DNA of 64,000 bases, from assembly GCA_000247545.1 (NCBI GenBank), contig CP003316.1, forward strand, positions 124,001-188,000. The letters are read 5' to 3'. Source of the DNA: Pyrobaculum oguniense TE7. Its GTDB lineage: Archaea; Thermoproteota; Thermoprotei; Thermoproteales; Thermoproteaceae. Below the pieces are notes generated by a model, which was given only the letters and a program-made list of their open reading frames with translations, had not been told where the DNA came from and ran no database searches. Position numbers and translations under genes: made by a program. This document shows, one piece after another, positions 15,185-24,058 of the stretch (within the stretch, counting starts at the first letter, position 1; the number at the start of each line of letters is the position of its first letter).

Positions 15185-16847
15185 AGGCGTAGATAAGCGC
15201 TACTGCAGCCAGCAACGCCAGCACGAGCGGCAATATCACTGTTTTTTCCTCTCCACCCATACTAGGCGCCGTCCTAGTGGCGGCCTGCTCATTGGTGGAG
15301 GACGGCGGGGTATAGACAGGAGATAAGCTAGGCCTCGGCATCACGGCGCCACTCTTTGCGGCTGTGCACGCCACGTCACCCATCGCCGTGGAGTATATCG
15401 AGGCCATTATGTAATACCCAAGAGCGAGCGGTGCACCGTCTTGCCGAGTGCGGTAGTAGTCTCCAAACTGCAGATAGCTAAGCGGCAACGTGTTAGTATA
15501 CCCACAAGTAGCCGCCCTCGCCATGTTTGTCAACGCCCTCTCCTTTGCCACGGAGACGTACTTGTCGGAAGCTTGAGACATCAGCGTAGCCGCAGCCTCC
15601 GCAATGACCTCAATGGAGTTAGCCATAGACGCCAAGTAGTGGCCCCGGCGGTATAAATCTTCGGCGAGCTGAACAACTGAAGAGAGATCGCTATTGACCA
15701 GCACGCCGTATGTGGTCTCAAGATAGGCGTACATACTCTTGGCGTAGTCTAGATACAGCAAAGCGATCTCTGCAAGGCCGGTGTCGTTAAGGGCAGGCCC
15801 ATATGCCATCTGCCTAGCTTCGTCTATCCAGGATCTAAGCGTCACCGCCCTGGCGTACATGGCCCCAGCATCGGGGTTCGACGAGTTTGCCATGAAGTAG
15901 ACCTCGTATATCCTCGTGTAGCTCGCCACGACTAAGTCAAGGTTGTTGATCGTAACGGGGATTTTTGAGAGCTCCGACTCAGCCGCCTTGGCCATCTGAA
16001 GCGCCTTGTCGTATAGATCGCGGTATGTCCTCCTAGAAGAGGCCGCTTGGTCGCGGTAGTAGTTCACAATCCCTTGATATATCAAAGAGGCGGCGGCGTA
16101 ATAGTAGCCCTGCGCCTTCAGTCTGTTTATCAAGCCAACGTCGACATAGCCGCGGCCAATCGTGCTGTTGTAATAGCTGTATATGTCGTTGAACAGCTTT
16201 TTCGATATATTCTTAAAAACGGCATCGTCTACGCTACTAGGCGGAGGAGTATCTATCCTTTCTCCCGTTAGGTAGTAAATCGCCTCCTCAACTGTTCCTA
16301 TTTCAATAACTCTAACTCCCCGCACTCCCGACGGAGCCTCTCCTATTGGCACTAACACTGTTTTTATGCCCTTCTCAGCCGCTGCGCCCACCTTCTGCGA
16401 CACGCCTCCCACTGGCCCTATTAGGCCATCGGGCAGTATGGTGCCCGTCATAGCGGTGTCGTTTTTAAGGTTCATCTCCTTCATGAGCGCGTAGAGCGCA
16501 ACTGTTATGTAACCGCTGGCCGACGGCCCGCCAACCTGGGCATCCGCGGACAACACCCTAAGGAGGGCTGTGTAGTTTGTGTACGGGACGCCGGCTAGGC
16601 GAGACGCCGTGTAAAGCGCAATCTGGGCCGAGGGGCCAAACCCCTGGCCTGCCTCAGGCACTCCTACGACATATGCCCTGCCGTCCCCCGGGGTTATGAG
16701 AGTGATCTGAATTGGCAAGACAGCACCGCCGGTGGGGCCCACAGCCAGTGCGTTGATCTCCACAGACGAAACCTTCACAGTGTAGGACTGCCAAGTAGTT
16801 GCGACTAGGAACGCCGCCAGCACGGCGATTAATACCAGTTTTCTCAT
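15174..16847 (-). CDS. secreted, membrane-anchored Lon-like protease (S16 domain without ATPase)
   Basis: A 557-residue protein. An N-terminal signal segment (MRKLVLIAVLAAFLVATTW) is followed by an S16 Lon protease domain (about residues 25-200) with the catalytic Ser in GGPSASGYITVAL and the Lys in GPVGGVSQKVGAAAEKG. A long helical region rich in Tyr/Ala follows (about 230-500), then a C-terminal hydrophobic anchor (VILPLVLALLAAVALIYA) ending in RR. No AAA+ domain is present. ATG at 16847 is chosen because TATA (minus-strand TTTTTTATAG) lies 24 bp before it and it begins the signal segment. The active site would face outside. Confidence 0.85.
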   Translation of the reverse strand: MRKLVLIAVLAAFLVATTWQSYTVKVSSVEINALAVGPTGGAVLPIQITLITPGDGRAYVVGVPEAGQGFGPSAQIALYTASRLAGVPYTNYTALLRVLSADAQVGGPSASGYITVALYALMKEMNLKNDTAMTGTILPDGLIGPVGGVSQKVGAAAEKGIKTVLVPIGEAPSGVRGVRVIEIGTVEEAIYYLTGERIDTPPPSSVDDAVFKNISKKLFNDIYSYYNSTIGRGYVDVGLINRLKAQGYYYAAASLIYQGIVNYYRDQAASSRRTYRDLYDKALQMAKAAESELSKIPVTINNLDLVVASYTRIYEVYFMANSSNPDAGAMYARAVTLRSWIDEARQMAYGPALNDTGLAEIALLYLDYAKSMYAYLETTYGVLVNSDLSSVVQLAEDLYRRGHYLASMANSIEVIAEAAATLMSQASDKYVSVAKERALTNMARAATCGYTNTLPLSYLQFGDYYRTRQDGAPLALGYYIMASIYSTAMGDVACTAAKSGAVMPRPSLSPVYTPPSSTNEQAATRTAPSMGGEEKTVILPLVLALLAAVALIYASRR

Positions 16848-16961
16848 GGCGCCATCCCCGACTCTTTCTATAAAAAAGTTACTCATCTCAGAGGAGGTCG
16901 TGTAGCGTCACGGATCGGGACAGCCTGGGTCATCATTAAATAGACTTACACATAGCTATTT

Positions 16962-17708
16962 ATGGATGTCGCCGATGTGCTAGCGGCATCGAAGCACTGC
17001 ATTGTGTTCACCGGCGCTGGGATCTCCGCCGAGAGCGGCGTACCGACTTTTAGGGGGCCCGGAGGGCTTTGGGAGCGCTATCGGCCGGAGGAGTTGGCGA
17101 CGCCGGAGGCCTTTGCCAGAGACCCAGAGCTGGTATGGCGGTGGTACAAGTGGCGCCAGGAGGTGGTGTACAATGCCAGGCCCAACCCCGGCCACATGGC
17201 AATTGCGGAGTTGGAGGCTCTTGGCGTGGTGAAAGCCGTCGTGACGCAGAACGTCGACGGCCTCCACCAGAGGGCGGGAAGTAGGAGGGTGGTGGAGCTA
17301 CATGGCTCGCTGTGGCGTACTAGGTGTGCTAAATGCGGCGCCGTCTATAAGCTAGAGAGGCCGGTGGATGAGGTGCCCCCGAGGTGCGGCAAATGCGGCG
17401 GCCTTCTTCGGCCAGATGTGGTGTGGTTTGGCGAGCCCCTGCCCCGAGGCGCTTGGAATGAGGCAGTAGAACTAGCCAGGATCTCAGATGTGGTGCTAGT
17501 CGTAGGCACGTCGGGGGTTGTCTACCCCGCCGCCTATATACCGCACATAGCTAAGGAAGGCGGCGCCGTGGTAATAGAAATAAACGTAGAGCCCTCGGCG
17601 CTTACGCCTATGGCGGACTACTTCGTAAGAGGGAGGGCAGGAGAGGTTTTGCCACAGATAGCAGAAGGGGTTAAGAAAAGGCTCAGAACCCGCCAATCCC
17701 CGTCATGA
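16962..17708 (+). CDS. cobB: NAD-dependent protein deacylase, Sir2 family
   Basis: A 248-residue sirtuin: [16 protein letters not shown] (NAD site), [12 protein letters not shown], catalytic His in VELHGSL, a four-Cys zinc module (CAKC ... CGKC), [20 protein letters not shown] and INVEP. All catalytic residues are present. In Sulfolobus, Sir2 deacetylates Alba, and an alba gene is present in this window at 47281. ATG at 16962 follows ATTAAATAG by about 25 bp. It is monocistronic. Confidence 0.95.
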   Translation: MDVADVLAASKHCIVFTGAGISAESGVPTFRGPGGLWERYRPEELATPEAFARDPELVWRWYKWRQEVVYNARPNPGHMAIAELEALGVVKAVVTQNVDGLHQRAGSRRVVELHGSLWRTRCAKCGAVYKLERPVDEVPPRCGKCGGLLRPDVVWFGEPLPRGAWNEAVELARISDVVLVVGTSGVVYPAAYIPHIAKEGGAVVIEINVEPSALTPMADYFVRGRAGEVLPQIAEGVKKRLRTRQSPS

Positions 17709-17753
17709 CTCCGGCCAGCCATCGGCTCTTCATCGCACAGCCATACTGTATAC

Positions 17754-18101
17754 ATGTATAAAAGCTATGTCGTCTTCTTCCAGTGTCCCCGCCACCGCGC
17801 GGGCCGTTTCGAAATTGAGGAGGGTGTATACGCCTACGTTGGCTCGTGCGGCCGCTCCTGTATTAAACGGGTGACGAGACACTTAACACGCCCAGCTAGG
17901 AAGAGGTGGCACGTCGATTTTCTGCAGTGCACGCCGCTGTACGCAGTTGTCACCCCGCTCCCAGAGGCGGAGTTTGCGAGGCGGCTCTCTTCTGCGTACC
18001 CCTACGTCGCGGGCTTCGGCTCTACAGACGACCGTGAGAGCCCTAGCCACCTCTTCCGTTGCGGAGCCGAGGCGCTTCTTCACGCCGGCTTTACAATATA
18101 G
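17754..18101 (+). CDS. DUF123 (GIY-YIG-related) protein
   Basis: A 115-residue protein of the DUF123/COG1833 family, a GIY-YIG-like fold: GVYAYVGSCGRSCIKRVTRH (the Y-V-G-S and R residues of the GIY-YIG core), WHVDFLQ, and a C-terminal DRESPSHLFRC segment. Some bacterial endonuclease III proteins carry this domain as a fusion. Nuclease activity is not established. It overlaps the convergent MBL hydrolase by 22 bp. Confidence 0.8.
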   Translation: MYKSYVVFFQCPRHRAGRFEIEEGVYAYVGSCGRSCIKRVTRHLTRPARKRWHVDFLQCTPLYAVVTPLPEAEFARRLSSAYPYVAGFGSTDDRESPSHLFRCGAEALLHAGFTI

Positions 18102-18808
18102 GGCGAGGAGTTCGTTATTTTTACATAGCCGTTGTCAGCTAGGTATTTAACAAAGGCTATGCCCTCCTCCGATAGTCTCAGCACGTCGCCCCCGCCCCTC
18201 GCGCACAGGGCTATTCTATACGGCGTCTTCTCTCCTAGGCACTGCACGTATCTGTCCACAAGCTTCCTAAACTCTGCCTCAAGTCTCTTGACGTACTCCT
18301 CCACCGGCACCTTTTCCCCCTCTCCCGTATACGCAATATAGCCCCTAAGCCCTTTGAGCGAGGACACCACATTTAGGAAGGTGCCCACGCTCACGATCCA
18401 GCCTCCCAGATCTCCGGTAAATATGGCGTTCTCCACCCCATAGCAAGTGTGGCCCCAGGTATGCGAGCCGCATGGTATTACCCTGACCGATACGTCCCCC
18501 AAGTCAACCCACCCGGCTGTGAATCTGTACACCGCTCCGCGGAACGGCGCTACGGAGAGAGCTGGCCTCACCTCCTTCGGGGCGCCGGCCCTCCTCAGCA
18601 CCACGTCCGCGTACCGCGTTAGTTTTTCAAAATCGGTGGCGAAGCTGTACTCAATGGGGTTGATAACGACCTTGGAGGCCAGCCTAGCCCCCGCCACGTG
18701 TCTCCAGTGGTGGTGTGTTACTAGGACAACCCCGACCTCTACCTCCTCCGGGGTGTCAACGCCGAAGACGCCTTCCAACACCCAGCCCACCCCGGCCCTA
18801 GAAAACAC
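18080..18808 (-). CDS. metallo-beta-lactamase fold hydrolase
   Basis: A 242-residue MBL-fold protein. THHHWRHVAGA is the HxHxDH-like motif (with WRH replacing the usual D-H), followed by IPCGSHTWGH (second His site) and AIFTGDLGG (metal-binding Asp). The substitution within the first motif makes a two-metal site uncertain. The frame extends to 18937, but that part lies antisense to the divergent gene; GTG at 18808 lies 22 bp from the centre of the shared TATA. Substrate unknown. Confidence 0.72.
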   Translation of the reverse strand: MFSRAGVGWVLEGVFGVDTPEEVEVGVVLVTHHHWRHVAGARLASKVVINPIEYSFATDFEKLTRYADVVLRRAGAPKEVRPALSVAPFRGAVYRFTAGWVDLGDVSVRVIPCGSHTWGHTCYGVENAIFTGDLGGWIVSVGTFLNVVSSLKGLRGYIAYTGEGEKVPVEEYVKRLEAEFRKLVDRYVQCLGEKTPYRIALCARGGGDVLRLSEEGIAFVKYLADNGYVKITNSSPYIVKPA

Positions 18809-18825
18809 CGTTTTAACACACAACC

Positions 18826-18835
18826 TTATATATAA
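18826..18835. promoter_or_regulatory. palindromic TATA shared by two divergent leaderless genes
   Basis: TTATATATAA is an exact palindrome centred at 18830.5. The plus-strand GTG (18852) lies 21.5 bp to the right and the minus-strand GTG (18808) 22.5 bp to the left. No second TATA is visible in the 43 bp between the starts. Confidence 0.6.
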
Positions 18836-18851
18836 ACGTGTGCTAAACTTC

Positions 18852-19256
18852 GTGAGCTGGGTCGAGAAATTCCTCGACGATGCCGAGAAATTATTCCAGA
18901 TACCTAGAACAGAGCTACAGAAATTTGTACAATACATGCTGTCTGAGCCGGAAAAAGTGCAGGAGTGGGCAGAGAAGTTGCAGATATCGGACTCCGACTT
19001 CTTGATGCTTACAACAATATATACACTTTACAAAACAGAAGAAAAAGTAATGGAGCTCCTATCTGACATAGAACTCAAAGTCGACGAAGCCATCGGCTTC
19101 ATCTCTACGGCAACGGCCAACTTACTCAATGCCCTGCCCCCCGAAGACAGAAAACCCGTCCTGGCGCAACTCCTACTAGCCGTGGCCCTACAGACAGAGG
19201 ACTCTTCCGTAAGAAACTCCCTAGCAGAATACGCTAGGATAGTACTGGCAGAATAA
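18852..19256 (+). CDS. helical protein of unknown function
   Basis: A 134-residue acidic, all-helical protein with several amphipathic helices (WVEKFLDDAEKLFQIP, EKVMELLSDIELKVDEAIGF, LLNALPPEDRKPVLAQLLLA). The frame remains open far upstream through the antisense MBL gene, but the composition becomes natural only from here, and GTG at 18852 fits the shared TATA. No family was recognised; tentatively soluble and oligomeric. Confidence 0.6.
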   Translation: MSWVEKFLDDAEKLFQIPRTELQKFVQYMLSEPEKVQEWAEKLQISDSDFLMLTTIYTLYKTEEKVMELLSDIELKVDEAIGFISTATANLLNALPPEDRKPVLAQLLLAVALQTEDSSVRNSLAEYARIVLAE

Positions 19257-19605
19257 CCCCCTCATTTAGCCGCTTTAAGATATCCGGACGTCCTCACATA
19301 GGCGGTGACACATTCTGTCGAGAGCGAACAAACACCAGTGGCAACTTCGTCTCGCGAGGTTGTAGCTTCGCCATGATCAAAATGCCGCAACTCATCTCGA
19401 GCCTCTCTGACAACGCTCCTCTAGGTCAAAAACACTGCGGAAGCGGCCTGACGTGATGCAAAAATAGCCATGGGCACTGCAAGATTTGCGCATCAGCGCT
19501 ATGACGCTCTGTCTTTGCACATACACACCTCTCACTTGGCGTCGTCAACTACGGTAGTTCTACACTACAGGTAGGGCCGCTTAAATAGCAATCGCAAAAG
19601 CAAGG
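19257..19605. other. intergenic region without a supported gene
   Basis: About 350 bp downstream of the helical protein and beyond the 3' end of the minus-strand tRNA. Frames are interrupted and no family, repeat array or convincing guide-RNA box order was found. A TTAAATAG TATA-like sequence occurs near 19580. Confidence 0.4.
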
Positions 19606-19680
19606 CGCCGCCGCCGGGATTTGAACCCGGGACCTACGGGTTAACAGCCCGCCGCTCTGACCGGGCTGAGCTACGGCGGC
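19606..19680 (-). tRNA. tRNA-Asn (GUU)
   Basis: On the minus strand a full cloverleaf can be drawn: acceptor stem GCCGCCG/CGGCGGC, D stem GCTC/GAGC, anticodon stem GCGGG/CCCGT with loop CTGTTAA (anticodon GTT), T arm CCGGG TTCAAAT CCCGG, discriminator G. There is no intron and CCA is not encoded (CCT follows). A TATA (minus-strand TTTATAAACG, about 19708-19717) lies about 30 bp before the 5' end. Confidence 0.95.
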
Positions 19681-19774
19681 TACAGACCGCCTTTTATTCA
19701 TAACGCGTTTATAAACATTTCGAATGATGCCCAGGGACGGGCGACCACAGCCCAGGACTTAGAAGCACGGCGCC

Positions 19775-19871
19775 GCGACCACAAGTGCCATGTCGGCGCC
19801 TCTGGCGCAACCTTGACAGCAACGACCCTTGCAGAAGGCGTGTGGTTGCAACGCGTTGTTCGCCACTTGTG
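19775..19871. other. nested inverted repeats, possible structured RNA or site
   Basis: CACAAGTG (about 19779) pairs with CACTTGTG (about 19864), an exact 8-nt inverted repeat. Between them GCAACC pairs with GGTTGC, and CAACGCGTTG is a 10-nt palindrome. The nesting is compatible with a folded RNA of about 95 nt or a transposon-end-like structure. No promoter orientation is clear and no RNA family was recognised. Confidence 0.35.
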
Positions 19872-19894
19872 CTTCGTCTAAAAACATCAGCGCC

Positions 19895-19948
19895 CGCCAG
19901 ATGGGCAGGCTCTCGCCACAACTCAGCGTGGGTTCAACTCTTCATTCG
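19895..19948 (-). ncRNA. C/D-box guide sRNA candidate, D' guide resembles a tRNA T-arm antisense
   Basis: Minus-strand box order with exact 12/3/12 spacing: C ATGAAGA (19939-19945, one mismatch), guide, D' CTGA (19923-19926), spacer GTT, C' GTGGCGA (19913-19919), guide, D CTGG (19897-19900, one mismatch). TATA (minus-strand GTATAAAAAC) lies about 26 bp before the C box. The D' guide GTTGAACCCACG is complementary to GTGGGTTCAAC, the sequence of a tRNA T stem and loop. The imperfect C, C' and D boxes lower confidence; promoter spacing and target support it. Confidence 0.5.
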
Positions 19949-20023
19949 TCTTAGTTGGCCCTCTAGTTTTTATACATTTTGAACCGGAGAGGAGTCAGGA
20001 ATATCGCTCTGTGTAAGTGAGCC

Positions 20024-20102
20024 ACAATTTATAAGTACCTAGGGTGCGTCTATATGTGCAACGGCGTATTACCTCGTTGTGATGCGGCGGTGGTTTTATA
20101 AA
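20024..20102 (+). promoter_or_regulatory. tandem TATA elements upstream of pyrG
   Basis: TTTATAAATT at 20093-20102 lies 24 bp before the pyrG GTG and is its likely promoter (leaderless). A second TATA-like AATTTATAAG at 20026-20035 lies 90 bp upstream and could start a longer leader or a separate transcript; nothing else between them was recognised. Confidence 0.5.
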
Positions 20103-20118
20103 TTGGTGATATACGTAG

Positions 20119-21714
<1,596 letters not shown>

Positions 21715-21742
21715 CCAAACCGGCGACAAGCCGCAAGGCCTC

Positions 21743-22108
21743 CTACGGGCTGACCCTCCAGAGCTCTATTCTCTTGGCGTAGCGGTACCCATATACTGAG
21801 ACTGCTACTGCGACGGCGCCTCCGACCAGCGCGCTGACTATGGTCAACGCCAAATCGTTGAAAGCCATGTAGACGGCTATGGGTATAGCCACGGCTGGTT
21901 CAAGAGTGACTAGCATGAGGAGGTAACCTAGGTACTGCATTGCCAGAGGCGCCTTTGCTGGCCCTATCTCTGGGTTGCCTGCTTCGTATCGCATAAGCTT
22001 GTAGGGGGTGGGCCTGCGAGGGGCTATGAGCATTACCAGGTAGACCGTGCCTACCATTAAGATAAATAAAATCGAGAAGACCAAAACGACCACTGTTGCG
22101 TCGTCCAT
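21743..22108 (-). CDS. nuoA: NADH-quinone oxidoreductase subunit A (NuoA-like)
   Basis: A 121-residue membrane protein with three transmembrane helices and the conserved loop RYEAGNPEIGPAKAPLAMQY, equivalent to the YECG..P.......F....Y loop of complex I subunit A/ND3 (Cys replaced by Ala). It is an accessory membrane subunit at the proton-module interface. No other complex I gene is adjacent, which is unusual since nuo genes normally cluster. ATG at 22108 lies about 22 bp from a shared divergent TATA. Confidence 0.82.
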   Translation of the reverse strand: MDDATVVVLVFSILFILMVGTVYLVMLIAPRRPTPYKLMRYEAGNPEIGPAKAPLAMQYLGYLLMLVTLEPAVAIPIAVYMAFNDLALTIVSALVGGAVAVAVSVYGYRYAKRIELWRVSP

Positions 22109-22125
22109 ATGAGAGAGATAGCTGA

Positions 22126-22134
22126 AATATATAA
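22126..22134. promoter_or_regulatory. TATA element shared by divergent nuoA-like and transporter genes
   Basis: AAATATATA sits midway between the minus-strand ATG (22108) and the plus-strand GTG (22149), about 19-22 bp from each; TATATA (22128-22133) is palindromic. The 40 bp between the starts shows no second TATA. Confidence 0.5.
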
Positions 22135-22148
22135 CAGTATCATGCGCC

Positions 22149-22919
22149 GTGCTTCACATTGTGCTGTCTACATTATCAGCGGTGGCATACGGCGTAGCGC
22201 CGCTAATTTATAGGCCTGCTCTACACTGCACTTCTCAATTTAGGGCTATGTCTATATTTTCCTTGTACTCAATCTTCCTAGGCCTTCTGCTTCCATGGAA
22301 GGAGATAAACCCGGTTGGGGTTGTGGAGGTGGTAGCGGCTGCCTTGCTCGGGGGCGTGGCGGGGTCGTGGTTGTACGTCACGTCTATTAAAGTGGGGGGC
22401 GCCTCAGTTGGCAATATAAGTAGCTCTCTCTATATAGCTTTGCTCCCAGTAGTGGCAGGGAAGTACAATCTCCTGCCGGGCGCTCTGCTGGTGTTGATGG
22501 GGTTAGCCTTGGCCTCCACCCGCGATTCCGGCTCTAAACGCGGCGCCTTGTACGGTGTCCTCGCGGCGTTTGTCTGGACGGCGTCTATAAACTTCTACGC
22601 GGCGGGCGTCGGCGTGCTAGGCCCCGGCGGATCTCTCTTCGTGAGGGGGCTCACCGTGTTTTTAGTCACTTATCTGCTGGGCCTAGGGAGGGGGATATGC
22701 CGCATAGGACGTTTGGCCGCGGGGGGCTTTGTTGACACCTTTCTTGGATTCGGCGCGTATACCTTGGCCATCTCTTACGGTGATTACGTCGTCGCTACAT
22801 TGATAATGTCAACGTATCCGCTTGTCACCGCTCTTTTGGAAAAGCCCTTTAAGTGGAGAAGGGCGGCCGGCGCCGCTGTGTCCACAACTGGGCTTGTACT
22901 AGTCGCACTTAGTGAATAA
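22149..22919 (+). CDS. EamA/DMT-type transporter-like membrane protein
   Basis: A 256-residue protein with about ten hydrophobic helices arranged as two similar halves, typical of drug/metabolite exporters (EamA): an N-terminal AVAYGVAPLIYR, a GVAGSWLYVTSIKVGGASV helix, and a C-terminal half ending YPLVTALLEKPFKWRRAAGA followed by AVSTTGLVLVAL. Substrate is unknown. GTG at 22149 fits the shared TATA. Monocistronic; SurE follows 23 bp downstream. Confidence 0.75.
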   Translation: MLHIVLSTLSAVAYGVAPLIYRPALHCTSQFRAMSIFSLYSIFLGLLLPWKEINPVGVVEVVAAALLGGVAGSWLYVTSIKVGGASVGNISSSLYIALLPVVAGKYNLLPGALLVLMGLALASTRDSGSKRGALYGVLAAFVWTASINFYAAGVGVLGPGGSLFVRGLTVFLVTYLLGLGRGICRIGRLAAGGFVDTFLGFGAYTLAISYGDYVVATLIMSTYPLVTALLEKPFKWRRAAGAAVSTTGLVLVALSE

Positions 22920-22942
22920 AACCTTGGCATTTCTAAGGCAAC

Positions 22943-23692
22943 GTGAAAGTCGTGGTAACAAATGACGATGGTCCCGATACGCCTTTTTTAAGGCCATTTG
23001 TGGAGGCGGTGAAGTCGCTGGGCTACGACGTAGTGGTTGTGATACCTGAGAGGCCCAGATCAGCCGCGGGGCTGGCGAGAACTTATCACAAGCCGCTGAG
23101 GGTGCGGAGGCAGGGTGATTACTACCTGGTCAACGGCTATCCCGCAGACGCCGTATTTATGGCATTAAAGCTAATTGCGCCAGATGCCGGGCTTGTCATA
23201 TCGGGAGTCAACGTTGGGGAGAACATAGGGCTTGAAGCGACGTATGGAAGCGGGACTGTTGGCGCCGCTCTGCAGGCCGGCATTCTGGGAGTCCCCGCCG
23301 TCGCGATGTCCATGGAGGTCGGCGGCGATGTTGGGCTGATGAGAAGAGTCGTTGAGGCGCTTTTGAGGTCGCTAAACGGGGCGCTACAAGGCGTTCTGGC
23401 AGTTAGTATAAATATCCCAAGGGACTGGGGCGGCGGGGTTTACTGCGCCAGGAAGTTGGCGAGAGGTGTGTACAACGAGAGGCTTTACGATGGTGTCGAT
23501 CCGCGGGGGGAGAAGTTCTACTGGAGGTGGGGGCCTAGGAGGGAGGTCTTCGAAGAGGGGACAGATGCGTACTACTTCTACGGGCTAAGAGGTATCACGG
23601 TGCTGGGGATAGGGGAGTCGGGCATTGTGTCTGCGGGGAAGCTAGGACGGAGTCTTGGTGCGCTGATAGGGGCAAAGATAATAAGTTGCTAG
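22943..23692 (+). CDS. surE: 5'/3'-nucleotidase SurE
   Basis: A 249-residue SurE: VVTNDDGPDTP (metal-binding Asp pair), VVIPERPRSAAG, and ISGVNVGENIGLEATYGSGTVGAA. The metal-dependent phosphatase hydrolyses nucleoside monophosphates and has a housekeeping or stress role. The catalytic N-terminal half is intact. GTG start. The next gene follows 13 bp later, suggesting an operon. Confidence 0.93.
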   Translation: MKVVVTNDDGPDTPFLRPFVEAVKSLGYDVVVVIPERPRSAAGLARTYHKPLRVRRQGDYYLVNGYPADAVFMALKLIAPDAGLVISGVNVGENIGLEATYGSGTVGAALQAGILGVPAVAMSMEVGGDVGLMRRVVEALLRSLNGALQGVLAVSINIPRDWGGGVYCARKLARGVYNERLYDGVDPRGEKFYWRWGPRREVFEEGTDAYYFYGLRGITVLGIGESGIVSAGKLGRSLGALIGAKIISC

Positions 23693-23705
23693 TATCCGTA
23701 CTGAC

Positions 23706-24044
23706 ATGGACGTGGTCAAGACGTTAAGGTACCGATTCGTGCGGTACTGCGTCAACAAGGCATATGCGGAGCTCGATCTGACCGGGGTTCCCGCTGAGGT
23801 GGTTAATGTTCTCGACGATGTGGTGTGGCAGATAAGAGATCTTGAGAAATATATAACGTCCATAGAGTCTATGACAAGGCTGTTGCGAGTAGATCTTCCC
23901 GAGAAGTTAAAAGTTCTAAGAGAGAGAGATCCGGCGCTGGCTACTACCTTCGTCAAGAAACTGGTTCAGTACTGCCTCGAGCTTGACGAGGTTGCCAACT
24001 CTAGGTTGAGGAAAGAGTTTGAAGAGTTGCTACGTAGCTTATAA
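23706..24044 (+). CDS. helical protein of unknown function
   Basis: A 112-residue all-helical protein (LRYRFVRYCVNKAYAELDLT, VVNVLDDVVWQIRDLEKYI, LRKEFEELLRSL) with a mid-region coiled-coil tendency. It sits between surE and the XPD-like helicase with gaps of 13 and 14 bp, so probably in one operon. No family was recognised. Confidence 0.6.
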   Translation: MDVVKTLRYRFVRYCVNKAYAELDLTGVPAEVVNVLDDVVWQIRDLEKYITSIESMTRLLRVDLPEKLKVLRERDPALATTFVKKLVQYCLELDEVANSRLRKEFEELLRSL

Positions 24045-24058
24045 CTCGCGACATCTTA

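Noticed and set aside
17002-17284. Long frames in other phases across the Sir2 gene
   Set aside because: Shadow frames from high GC codon bias; the Sir2 frame carries every sirtuin motif.
18447-18851. Long N-terminal extension of the helical protein gene
   Set aside because: It is antisense to the MBL hydrolase gene and has Ser/Thr/Pro-rich shadow composition; the promoter places the start at 18852.
19700-20000. RNase P RNA or SRP RNA in the region around tRNA-Asn
   Set aside because: None of the conserved RNase P or SRP sequence blocks were found on either strand.
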